A stretch of DNA of 6,098 nucleotides from Campylobacterota bacterium (GCA_022600655.1 JAHZJZ010000011.1:1-6098); one strand, 5' to 3'. Shown: positions 1 to 6,064, counted from the first letter of the stretch. A program made the numbers and translations. The notes: generated from the letters alone by a model not told the origin.

Positions 1-158
1 TGGATACTAATTCTTCAACTGGAGTAGTGGGCGGAGTCGCAAGAATTAACTCTCTAAAGATGGATACGAGCAATTATAATAATAATGGTGATGGTGATGA
101 CGGTGATGATGGTGATGGTGGTGATGAACCAGTGGTTCTAATAGAGACAAAGATATAA
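1..158 (+). CDS. 3' end of an unidentified gene with an Asp/Gly-rich tail (partial)
   Basis: An open frame enters from the left edge (first full codon at base 3) and stops at TAA 156-158, giving 51 visible residues. The N-terminal half of the fragment (TGVVGGVARINSLKMDTSN) is ordinary protein sequence. It is followed by an Asn run and a low-complexity Asp/Gly stretch encoded by GGT and GAT codons, then a short end, EPVVLIETKI. The stop codon overlaps the AAGGAG ribosome binding site of the next gene, whose ATG lies 10 bases after it. This spacing argues for a real gene, co-transcribed and perhaps translationally coupled with its neighbour. The family cannot be told from the fragment. By context it may be another secreted or surface protein, and the acidic tail could bind calcium or act as a linker; both are inferences. 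Confidence 0.6.
   Translation, partial: DTNSSTGVVGGVARINSLKMDTSNYNNNGDGDDGDDGDGGDEPVVLIETKI
87..125 (+). repeat. GGTGAT-type hexanucleotide repeat coding for Asp/Gly tail
   Basis: Thirteen consecutive codons are all GGT, GAT or GAC, giving an imperfect GGTGAT hexamer tract. The unit length is a multiple of three, so unit gain or loss would change tail length without shifting the frame. The tract is interrupted (a GAC, a doubled GAT and a doubled GGT), so it is not a pure slippage tract. Confidence 0.7.
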
Positions 159-162
159 GGAG
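157..162 (+). promoter_or_regulatory. Ribosome binding site overlapping the upstream stop codon
   Basis: AAGGAG lies six bases before the ATG at 169 and uses the last two bases of the preceding TAA. It fixes the start of the 402-residue protein and suggests coupled translation of the two genes. Confidence 0.75.
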
Positions 163-168
163 TCCATA

Positions 169-1377
169 ATGATAAAAGCAAGATTAATATTACCAACACT
201 ATTGATGACAACCATCTATGCACAAGCATTTGTGTTAACCAGCGATAAGTTTGAACTGGCTTCGATATGTCATGAGGGTGGTGTAAATGTAGCAGACATG
301 AGTCTGCCTAATGGTACAGAACTACAGACACAAGATGGGAAGATAGCCTATATTGGGGATGCATCAGAACACTCTACCTTAACAAGCATACCAGCAGGTA
401 CAGGAATTTTCATTAAAGGTGCTTCTGGTACAGAGTTTGATACAGGAAGTAGTCGAACAAAGATTGAAACAGCCCTAAAAAGAACAGGTCATAACCTTAT
501 GGGGGCTTGCCAAAATAAAGATAGAGCTGATATTGATTTGACCAAGTATAGTGAGATACAAGACAGTAAGGGGCTTACAATGTATAACCCAACTGACCCT
601 ATTTGGGGTACAAAGTCTGACCTAGATGGGGTGGTAGATGGACGAGCCTATTGGGTCAAAGGGACAAGTGGGGTTACATTTAGCAGTAAAGATGAGTTGA
701 CATTGCCTACTGAGACGACAAATCCATCAATCAACAATGAGGGAGAGAGTATTGAGACAACATACAATGAGTATACCGTCAAACTCTTTAGTGATGGAGA
801 AGAGATAGCTGATAGTAGAAGACCTCATATTAGTATTTTGGTACGGATAGATGGTAATGATGTGCCTCTGATGAGAATTCAAGACACTTATCATGGCAAA
901 AAGATTGTGGTAGTGATTTATAACGCTATAGGTGAGATAATTGCTATTAGTGATGATGTGGTGGTTGATGGCTCTGGTCATGGAAACATTGTAGAGATGA
1001 GTGTGGACTCTACAGGTGGTGGAACAGATGGAGGTGGTTCAAGCTGTGATGGCATGATAGATACCCATGCAAGTTTTGCAACAGCAAAAGATAATGCCCT
1101 AAATGAGCTATCTAAACCGTTCAATGGCTTCCAAGTCAAGGTAACAACATCTGCTACTGTTGAGGCGACTAGCTCTAGTACTATGGCTATCTATGGTTCT
1201 TTAGATGGTGAAAATACAGGAGCATTGTTGAAGCTCAACTCCGGCTACCCATCAGGCACGGTTTTTGTGGTAAAAGTCTATAAAGATGGAAAACTAGTTG
1301 GAATTTCTACCGAGAAGATAAGTGGAGGAAGTGCGATTAACTTTGGCTCTATTACTACAGAGGAATGCTCTGAGTAA
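169..1377 (+). CDS. Secreted protein with two copies of a hydrophobic-Ile/Val-Lys-ended module and two beta-rich C-terminal domains
   Basis: Not a family I can name. Residues 1-20 are a Sec signal peptide (basic start, LILPTLLMTTIYA core, cleavage after AQA), so the product is exported. Residues about 27-90 and 105-172 look like two diverged copies of one module: a Cys near the start (C34, C114), a variable middle, then a Gly-rich end with GTGIFIKGASG in the first and GRAYWVKGTSG in the second. Residues about 201-280 and 319-395 form a second pair of similar beta-rich segments, each with a hydrophobic strand, an I/VY-x-x-G turn and an IS/ISD strand. They are joined by a Gly/Thr/Ser linker (281-292). 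C293 and C400 bracket the last domain and could form a disulfide. No catalytic motif is visible. The gene lies 54 bases before the CHAP/GH25 gene, in the same direction. That product ends in a similar module pair, so this protein may be an accessory, adhesion or structural partner. The start is set by the AAGGAG at 157-162. Confidence 0.85.
   Translation: MIKARLILPTLLMTTIYAQAFVLTSDKFELASICHEGGVNVADMSLPNGTELQTQDGKIAYIGDASEHSTLTSIPAGTGIFIKGASGTEFDTGSSRTKIETALKRTGHNLMGACQNKDRADIDLTKYSEIQDSKGLTMYNPTDPIWGTKSDLDGVVDGRAYWVKGTSGVTFSSKDELTLPTETTNPSINNEGESIETTYNEYTVKLFSDGEEIADSRRPHISILVRIDGNDVPLMRIQDTYHGKKIVVVIYNAIGEIIAISDDVVVDGSGHGNIVEMSVDSTGGGTDGGGSSCDGMIDTHASFATAKDNALNELSKPFNGFQVKVTTSATVEATSSSTMAIYGSLDGENTGALLKLNSGYPSGTVFVVKVYKDGKLVGISTEKISGGSAINFGSITTEECSE
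247..684 (+). repeat. Duplicated N-terminal module (protein-level repeat)
   Basis: Two segments, residues about 27-90 and 105-172 of the 402-residue protein, align by eye. The Cys residues (C34 and C114) take equivalent places, and both end with Gly, one or two variable residues, an aromatic or hydrophobic pair, I/V-K-G-x-S-G and a following T-x-F. The similarity is at protein level only; the DNA is well diverged, so the duplication is old. Confidence 0.55.
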
Positions 1378-1384
1378 TTTTTTT

Positions 1385-1406
1385 GAGTAGCCCACTTGGG
1401 TTACTC
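1385..1406 (+). other. Intergenic stem-loop between the two secreted-protein genes
   Basis: GAGTAGCCC (1385-1393) pairs with GGGTTACTC (1398-1406) around the loop ACTT, giving nine pairs with one G-U. A run of seven T residues precedes the stem. What follows it is GATAATTATTT rather than a T tract, so it is a poor intrinsic terminator for the + strand. It more probably acts as an RNA processing or stability element, or a partial attenuator between two genes of one operon. The fold is seen in the sequence; the role is inferred. Confidence 0.5.
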
Positions 1407-1419
1407 GATAATTATTTAA

Positions 1420-1424
1420 AAGGA
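1420..1424 (+). promoter_or_regulatory. Ribosome binding site of the CHAP/GH25 gene
   Basis: AAGGA within TTTAAAAGGAAAACAG lies seven bases before the ATG at 1432 and supports that start, which is followed directly by a typical signal peptide. Confidence 0.65.
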
Positions 1425-1431
1425 AAACAGA

Positions 1432-4400
1432 ATGTTAAAAAGAAAAAATTTAATAACACTGCTACTTCTAATTTTTATCACACACACAACACTTTTTGCA
1501 GGATACTCAACAGATGTTAGCTCTACAACAAGAGGTAATAGTTACTGGGGAAGTGCTATATTAAAGATTGCTGTTCATAAGATGGTTGGAAGTAAGTTGG
1601 AGATAAGAATAACTAAAATAGATGATAGTAAAATTAACTCAGCAGGTACATTTACCTTGAGAGAGGATAGACACAAGGGTAATATTCTCATGACTACTCG
1701 AACGAGTGGGTACTCTTATTATGAAGAGTTTGAAGATATAGATATGTCACAGTTTAGTAGCTATCCTAAAGAACTCTATGTCTATTATGAACCAGATGCT
1801 GGTGGTTGGGCTTGGGTTGGACCGATTATTGTTAACAAAACTGTAGATAAAGAGCCTACCGTCTCATCTGCTTCTCCAAGTAGTATGAATGAAGGGTTAA
1901 AAGATAGACAAATTTATATTTATGGAGCAGACTTTACCGACATTGAAAAAGTATATATTCCTGGTGTTGTCAATACAACAGATGTAAGAGTGTACTCTTC
2001 TGAAAAAATCAGAGTAGATATACCTGAGGTTTATGGAAGTGGTAATGGTGTACCCAAAGGAGATAGACCTGTAACCATTCTATTTAAAAATGGTAAAAGT
2101 GTTACAAAAAGTGGAATTTTTTATGTAGAAGATAAAGAGATAGCTATCCCATCCATACCATCAACACCAAATGCAATAACACAAGGGACAACCAAGAACT
2201 ATATTGGTTGGGGTAGTGTGAGTGGGGCGACACTGTATAAGCTTTATAGAGCTACTTCTGCAAATGGAACATATCAGCAGATTTATTATGCAAATGGTAC
2301 ATCATATAGTGACTCAGGTACACATCTTAGTCCTAATACAACCTATTATTATAAAGTAAAAGCAGGAAATGATGGTGGTTGGTCAAATTATTCTAACTAT
2401 AGAAGTGTAACAACTCAACCTGTTCCAAACTATGGTTTCTCTGAAACAGCCATTAAAACGAGTGCATCAACAAGCATTTATGTAAATGCTCAAAACAATC
2501 CATTTACAAGAGATACAACGACCAATAACTATCTGATTGGTCAATGTACATGGTACGCTTATGGACGGATTATGGAGTTAGTCGCTTCTGGGAATCTTGC
2601 TCAACAAGTAGCTGATGATTTTAAAAATGCATTGTGGACAGGTACAGGTAGACACGCCCAATATTGGCCCACTAAACTAGGGATTGTAGGAGAGGGCTAC
2701 TCTACAAGTACAAGGGTTTTACCACTAGAGAAGAGAAAAAAAGGTCTATTGGCTATTTGGACATTTGGTGGTTATGGTCATGTGGGCATTGTTGAAGAGG
2801 TTGGAGGAGATAATAAAGAGTGGTATATTCTAAGTGACTTTAACAGAGCAGATGATACAAACTATAAGAGAGTAAAGTATCGATTTGACTCAAGTGCTAC
2901 CGTAGCAGGAACAGAAGATGATGTGATTATGGGTACTTATCCAACTTTTTATGAGCTAGATGTTTTAAACCCTAATCCAAATAACAATATCGTGGGGATA
3001 GATATCAGTGATGCCAATGGTAATATAGATATGGATGCTGTGAAAAATGACAGTAAAAATATAGAGTATGTTTTTGTAAAAGCAACAGAGGGATACCCAG
3101 AGGGTGATGATGTTAACCATGAGATTAGCAAAAACTTTCTACAAGCAAACTTTACAAAAAATATGGACAATGCTCTTAGGGTTAATCTAAAAGTTGCACC
3201 TTATCACTTTATACGACCTGATTATAATCCAACGATAGAGGATGCTAAAGAGGAGGCAAAATACTTTGTTAAAAAGATTAAACCTTACTATGTGAACAAT
3301 GAGATGTTACCTCCTGTGATAGATGTAGAGAACCCTCTTTATGAAAAAGAGAATCCAAACAACAGAGAACAGATTTCTAGATGGAGTAAAGCAGAGTTTA
3401 CTGATTGGTTATTGACACTTTCAGATAAAGTAGAAGAGTTATTGGGAGTAAAACCTATTCTCTATATGAATGAGAATTTTGTTCAAACAGAAGTTGATAG
3501 TAGACTGGTTAATAATCTATTATGGGTAGCAAAGTACAATAGTAATAATGGTGAGATAGGTGAAAGCCCATCGGTTGGAGCTTGGAGTCGCTATACCTTT
3601 TGGCAATATACAAGCAGAGGAAGTGTGAGTGGTTTAAGTGGAGATGTAGATATTAATATCTTTAATGGTTCGAGTGATGAGTTAAATCAGAAACTTTACC
3701 AATATGAAGTGGTAGATACAGATAATGATGGAATACCTAATGATGAAGACCTAGATGATGATAATGATGGTCTAAGTGATATAGATGAGTTGGCAAATGG
3801 TTTAAATCCACTAGATGCAAGTGATGCTAAGGCTGACAGTGATGGAGATGGCTATACCAATGCTGAAGAGATATTACAAGGTACAGACATCAATGATGCG
3901 AGTAGTAAACCAACACCTGAGGCTATAACAAAAACCATAACTATTCGTAAAGGTTTTGGACTTTATGGTATGAACAGTTCTATGACTTTAGCTCAACTTA
4001 TAGAAAAAATTGGTGTTGATAATTTACTCTCTATTAATAGTAGTGGAGAGACCTATCAGCTTAGTTATGTTGATGATGGACTCGATTTCTTGAATGACTT
4101 TACTCAACTAGAGCCATTTAAAGCCGTTTGGATAAGTGTTGCCGAAGATGTTACTATTGACTATGAAGAGATTACTTATATAAATAACCAAGAGATAACG
4201 CTAACAGGTGGAAAATGGTATTTACTTAATCCTCCAAAAACGATGAGTTTAGAGAGTATTAAAAGTCAAGTGGGTGAGAACAATATAGATGTTATTCAAG
4301 GGTTAGTAACCACATACCAACAACAATATGTTGATGCAGGAACATCTTTCCTCAATGACTTTACAGGATTTGAAGAGTCTAAAGGTTATTGGATTAAATT

Positions 4401-4434
4401 AAAAGATGATGCTACTTTAATATTTGAGTTTTGA
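1432..4434 (+). CDS. Secreted dual peptidoglycan hydrolase: CHAP amidase/endopeptidase plus GH25 muramidase
   Basis: Residues 1-23 are a Sec signal peptide (MLKRKN, a Leu/Ile/Phe core, then LFA). Domains in order: 24-136, a beta-rich domain I cannot assign; about 142-232, an IPT/TIG-like fold (SASPSSMNEG, IYIYGADF, KNGKSV); about 241-328, fibronectin type III (TTYYYKVKAGNDGGWSNYS); about 355-505, CHAP with nucleophile C372 in GQCTWYAYGR, H450 in GYGHVGIVEEV and D469 or N471 as the third residue. About 519-750 is a GH25 muramidase with GIDIS (D524), YVFVKATEG, APYHF, PPVIDVE (D631, E633) and FWQYTSRGSVSG..GDVDINIF. About 761-825 holds three Asp-rich DxDxDG repeats of the thrombospondin-3 type, and 835-1000 two copies of a ~75-residue module. 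CHAP enzymes cut amide or peptide bonds of peptidoglycan, and GH25 enzymes cut the MurNAc-GlcNAc bond. All key residues are present, so both halves are predicted active, outside the inner membrane. The size, signal peptide and adhesion-type domains argue against a phage endolysin. Wall remodelling and attack on other cells are both possible. Confidence 0.92.
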   Translation: MLKRKNLITLLLLIFITHTTLFAGYSTDVSSTTRGNSYWGSAILKIAVHKMVGSKLEIRITKIDDSKINSAGTFTLREDRHKGNILMTTRTSGYSYYEEFEDIDMSQFSSYPKELYVYYEPDAGGWAWVGPIIVNKTVDKEPTVSSASPSSMNEGLKDRQIYIYGADFTDIEKVYIPGVVNTTDVRVYSSEKIRVDIPEVYGSGNGVPKGDRPVTILFKNGKSVTKSGIFYVEDKEIAIPSIPSTPNAITQGTTKNYIGWGSVSGATLYKLYRATSANGTYQQIYYANGTSYSDSGTHLSPNTTYYYKVKAGNDGGWSNYSNYRSVTTQPVPNYGFSETAIKTSASTSIYVNAQNNPFTRDTTTNNYLIGQCTWYAYGRIMELVASGNLAQQVADDFKNALWTGTGRHAQYWPTKLGIVGEGYSTSTRVLPLEKRKKGLLAIWTFGGYGHVGIVEEVGGDNKEWYILSDFNRADDTNYKRVKYRFDSSATVAGTEDDVIMGTYPTFYELDVLNPNPNNNIVGIDISDANGNIDMDAVKNDSKNIEYVFVKATEGYPEGDDVNHEISKNFLQANFTKNMDNALRVNLKVAPYHFIRPDYNPTIEDAKEEAKYFVKKIKPYYVNNEMLPPVIDVENPLYEKENPNNREQISRWSKAEFTDWLLTLSDKVEELLGVKPILYMNENFVQTEVDSRLVNNLLWVAKYNSNNGEIGESPSVGAWSRYTFWQYTSRGSVSGLSGDVDINIFNGSSDELNQKLYQYEVVDTDNDGIPNDEDLDDDNDGLSDIDELANGLNPLDASDAKADSDGDGYTNAEEILQGTDINDASSKPTPEAITKTITIRKGFGLYGMNSSMTLAQLIEKIGVDNLLSINSSGETYQLSYVDDGLDFLNDFTQLEPFKAVWISVAEDVTIDYEEITYINNQEITLTGGKWYLLNPPKTMSLESIKSQVGENNIDVIQGLVTTYQQQYVDAGTSFLNDFTGFEESKGYWIKLKDDATLIFEF
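3712..3906 (+). repeat. Asp-rich calcium-binding (thrombospondin type 3-like) repeats
   Basis: Residues about 761-825 of the hydrolase carry three loops: DTDNDGIPNDED, DDDNDGLSDIDE and DSDGDGYTNAEE. In this class alternating Asp/Asn residues bind calcium. Here they form a stiff linker between the muramidase and the C-terminal module pair, probably requiring calcium outside the cytoplasm. Confidence 0.8.
3934..4431 (+). repeat. Tandem C-terminal module pair of the hydrolase (protein-level repeat)
   Basis: Residues 835-909 and 921-1000 align by eye: (I/L)T-(I/L) at the start, then M(T/S)L..(L/I), TYQ..YVD.G..FLNDFT, (L/F)E..K..WI and D.T near the end. The hexapeptide FLNDFT is identical in both. 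The C-terminal position after a calcium-binding linker suggests binding to a surface or to another protein rather than catalysis. The family function is not known to me. Confidence 0.8.
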
Positions 4435-4436
4435 GA

Positions 4437-4472
4437 ATGGTTAACCATAGCAAGAAGAGACCTTCTTGCTAT
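4437..4472. terminator. Palindrome and stem-loop between convergent genes, probable shared terminator
   Basis: ATGGTTAACCAT (4437-4448) is a perfect 12-bp palindrome beginning two bases after the hydrolase stop codon. It overlaps by two bases a stem-loop made of ATAGCAAGAAG (4447-4457), loop AGAC and CTTCTTGCTAT (4462-4472), eleven perfect pairs. Neither strand has a long T tract after the stem; the + strand has AAATTTAACTTATT. The position between two convergent genes makes a bidirectional transcription end the best explanation, though the lack of a clean T tract lowers certainty. The rest of the gap, to 4524, shows nothing I recognise. Confidence 0.5.
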
Positions 4473-4519
4473 AAATTTAACTTATTGATATACTATTGGT
4501 GTACCTTTTAGTTCAGATA

Positions 4520-4535
4520 CAAAACTAAAGTTTTG
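4520..4535 (-). other. Small dyad spanning the TIR gene stop codon
   Basis: CAAAACT (4520-4526) and AGTTTTG (4529-4535) are a perfect 7-bp inverted repeat with a two-base centre, with the TAG stop (4525-4527 complement) inside it. A two-base loop is too tight for a normal hairpin, so its relevance is doubtful. Confidence 0.25.
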
Positions 4536-5727
4536 CAAGGAGTCTGTTAAAGTAAAACTTGATTTTTCCAAAAGTACTACATATGTGATGACTATTAGAA
4601 TGATATTTATTCCCATGAAACTTTCTTTTCGTTTCAACTAAAATTTTTTCTTTAAATGAGTCTATATTTAAGCTATAAACTTCCATAAAAACTGCTGTAT
4701 ATTTAGAATTTTCATAATTATGGTTTTTATCTAAGGTTTTAGAATTAAGATAACCCCCAATATATAAAGGAATAGGTTCTTTTTCATTTCCATGACAGAT
4801 TTCTTCAAATAACAGTAAGTTGGAAATAGCTATACCATAAGCACTTTCTTTAGGTGTTTTATTTCGATAAATATCTTTTTTATGAGGTGAAACAACAGTG
4901 AAACAACTGCCCTTAATCAAGCCGTACTTAGAAAGAGGAGAAGAAGTCCAAAATGGATGACACTTATGAACTATTTGTGGGTCTGATTCTTTTAGCCAAG
5001 CTAGAGGAAGAATAAGTCTAACAGAAAGGGCATACTCATACTCATCAAACTCTTTCAATATCCACTCTTTTCCATAAGTAGCAATAGAGACCTTTTGTTT
5101 AAGATAATGAATATATAAATCATCAAGAAGCTCCTGTAATGAACTGTAGGCATCAGGATTAAATACAACCATTTTTTCTTTTGTTATGTACTCTTCTTTC
5201 CCTTGGATACAAGGAAGGTCATCTAACCATATAGAGAGATATGAAGATAAATTTAGATGGGAAGTAGTATTGAATGCATCCTCAACCACAAAATGTTTAG
5301 GTTTTCTCTTAGCTATTGTAGTATGTAGCGTTTTAATCAAAATATCCATAGCCACATCGAAACTGTTTTTCTTAAAATCTATATACTGCACCTGAACCAT
5401 ACTCAAGGGTGTAGAGTCTATCCATGTTTCACCCTCTATCCACAAGGGGATAACGGGAATATCATAATTTTTTGCCAATGCTAATTCTGCTTGTACATAT
5501 ATTGAGTCTTTAGATGAAGGAGAGCAAAGGAACACCATTACAAAAGCATGAGAGATAGCATCTCGGACAGTTCTTTCCCAATCAGGTGTTCCTGCCATAA
5601 GATTTTCTGTGTCAATCCAAAGTGGAATATTAGCCTTTACCAATTTTTCTTCTATGTTAGCAACATATTTTGAGTCAGAGCTAGAGTATGATAGAAATAC
5701 ATGAAAGGGAAGTTTTTTAACATTCAT
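4525..5727 (-). CDS. TIR-domain protein with an unassigned C-terminal domain, probable immune/conflict effector
   Basis: Residues 7-135 are a bacterial TIR domain: HVFLSYSSSD (first strand), LWIDTENLMAGTPDW (BB-loop region), FVMVFLCSPSSKDS, then VQAELALAKN with E81 at the position of the catalytic glutamate in NAD-cleaving TIR domains, and PVIPLWIEG. Such domains hydrolyse or cyclise NAD+ when activated, often depleting it in phage-infected cells; activity here is inferred. Residues about 146-400 have no family I can assign firmly. They are rich in Trp, Tyr and His, with SIWLDDLP (165-172), VRLILPLAWLKESDP (236-250), an HPFW segment (257-260) and a Lys/His-rich end. One faint resemblance is to the C-terminal domain of vWA-MoxR-associated proteins (an LP..L....D..W-like stretch), but this is a weak guess. 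There are no membrane segments or signal peptide, so it is cytoplasmic. The ATG at 5727 lies just before the first TIR strand, but its ribosome binding site is weak. The gene is convergent with the hydrolase gene and 81 bases downstream of the small glycine-zipper gene. Confidence 0.88.
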   Translation of the reverse strand: MNVKKLPFHVFLSYSSSDSKYVANIEEKLVKANIPLWIDTENLMAGTPDWERTVRDAISHAFVMVFLCSPSSKDSIYVQAELALAKNYDIPVIPLWIEGETWIDSTPLSMVQVQYIDFKKNSFDVAMDILIKTLHTTIAKRKPKHFVVEDAFNTTSHLNLSSYLSIWLDDLPCIQGKEEYITKEKMVVFNPDAYSSLQELLDDLYIHYLKQKVSIATYGKEWILKEFDEYEYALSVRLILPLAWLKESDPQIVHKCHPFWTSSPLSKYGLIKGSCFTVVSPHKKDIYRNKTPKESAYGIAISNLLLFEEICHGNEKEPIPLYIGGYLNSKTLDKNHNYENSKYTAVFMEVYSLNIDSFKEKILVETKRKFHGNKYHSNSHHICSTFGKIKFYFNRLLAKL

Positions 5728-5756
5728 AGCTATATCTTTAGTATAAGTTTGTAATT

Positions 5757-5762
5757 ATTATA
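5757..5762 (-). promoter_or_regulatory. Candidate -10 element for the TIR gene
   Basis: Read on the minus strand this is TATAAT, ending 29 bases before the ATG, with AT-rich DNA upstream. A start about seven bases downstream would leave a leader of roughly 22 bases. No good -35 is visible at 16-18 bases, which is common in Campylobacterota promoters. The TIR gene could also be read from the small upstream gene. Confidence 0.35.
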
Positions 5763-5801
5763 TCTAAAGTTTATATAGCCACTACATTGTCAGATTACCT
5801 T

Positions 5802-5828
5802 AGATAGCCTATTTTTTATAGGCTATCT
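5802..5828 (-). other. Stem-loop overlapping the 3' end of the small glycine-zipper gene
   Basis: AGATAGCCTA (5802-5811) and TAGGCTATCT (5819-5828) form a perfect 10-bp stem with a seven-base loop. On the minus strand the last codons and the TAG stop of the small gene (5809-5811 complement) lie within it. The minus-strand transcript has an A run before the stem but no U tract after it, so intrinsic termination in that direction would be weak. The + strand does have a T run after the stem, and could end + strand transcription. Confidence 0.5.
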
Positions 5829-5988
5829 TTTTAGTGTCACTATTACACACAGCATTCATACCTGCACCTGCAATGGCATCAACAGTTCCACCTATAACAG
5901 CACCTTTGGTTTTACTCTTACTCATAGCAACACCAACCACTGTACCTAATGCCAAACCACCTAAAATTGCTTTTGTTGAACTTTTCAT
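5809..5988 (-). CDS. Small glycine-zipper membrane-type protein, 59 residues
   Basis: I translated this frame by hand. ATG at 5988 is preceded by TAGGAG with good spacing (the seven bases CAGACG and C nearby), the best ribosome binding site on this strand. The product begins MKSSTKAILGGLALGTVVGV, continues with a basic turn SKSKTK (23-28), and has a second Gly/Ala-rich segment (29-47: GAVIGGTVDAIAGAGMNAV), one Cys (C48) and a Lys-rich end IAYKK. Spaced glycines (G11, G15, G19 and G29, G33) are typical of glycine-zipper hairpins, which pack two helices in a membrane. The hydrophobic stretches are short (about 16-19 residues). There is no lipobox and no clear cleavage site, so I expect an inner-membrane or membrane-associated peptide. 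It ends 81 bases upstream of the TIR gene on the same strand, which may or may not be functional linkage. A longer frame of 63 codons on the opposite strand (5834-6025) lacks a comparable ribosome site and looks spurious. Confidence 0.7.
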   Translation of the reverse strand: MKSSTKAILGGLALGTVVGVAMSKSKTKGAVIGGTVDAIAGAGMNAVCNSDTKKIAYKK

Positions 5989-5992
5989 CGTC

Positions 5993-5999
5993 TGCTCCT
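5993..5999 (-). promoter_or_regulatory. Strong ribosome binding site of the small glycine-zipper gene
   Basis: The minus strand reads TAGGAGCAGACG directly before the ATG at 5988. AGGAG at this distance is close to consensus and decides both the strand and the start of the small gene. Confidence 0.75.
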
Positions 6000-6024
6000 A
6001 CTGTTTTCTACTACTTGTCAGGTA

Positions 6025-6050
6025 GTGATAAGTTTATTGTAACTTATCAC
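6025..6050 (-). promoter_or_regulatory. 10-bp inverted repeat in the leader of the small gene, operator or RNA hairpin
   Basis: GTGATAAGTT (6025-6034) and AACTTATCAC (6041-6050) are perfect inverted repeats around a six-base centre. On the minus strand the centre reads ACAATA, and with the flanking base it gives TACAAT (6036-6041 complement), a possible -10 box. A protein bound to the arms would then cover the promoter. Alternatively the pair folds in the RNA leader, about 36 bases before the ATG. No T tract follows on the minus strand, so I do not call it a terminator. Confidence 0.45.
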
Positions 6051-6064
6051 AATTGGATTTTTTG

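Noticed and set aside
87..125. CRISPR-like repeat
   Set aside because: It is a short in-frame codon repeat with no spacers.
727..981. An 84-codon minus-strand frame inside the 402-residue protein gene
   Set aside because: It lies wholly antisense to a gene with a clear signal peptide and domains, shows no recognisable motif, and has no good ribosome site.
2949..3170. A 73-codon minus-strand frame inside the GH25 region
   Set aside because: The + strand there encodes conserved GH25 motifs, so the antisense frame is a by-product of codon use.
1432..4434. Prophage endolysin or type VI secretion effector
   Set aside because: The Sec signal peptide, the Fn3, IPT and calcium-binding domains, the 1000-residue size, and the absence of holin, tail or secretion genes in the window do not fit.
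5186..5395. A 69-codon + strand frame inside the TIR gene
   Set aside because: It is antisense to the TIR gene, including part of the TIR domain, with no support of its own.
169..5988. One joint system of the wall hydrolase operon and the TIR gene
   Set aside because: The groups are convergent, separated by a probable terminator, and act in different compartments. Nothing in the sequence links them beyond proximity.
5834..6025. A 63-codon + strand frame at the right end
   Set aside because: It is antisense to the small glycine-zipper gene, has no ribosome binding site before its ATG, and its Pro/Thr/Ala-rich product is what one expects from the complement of Gly-rich codons.
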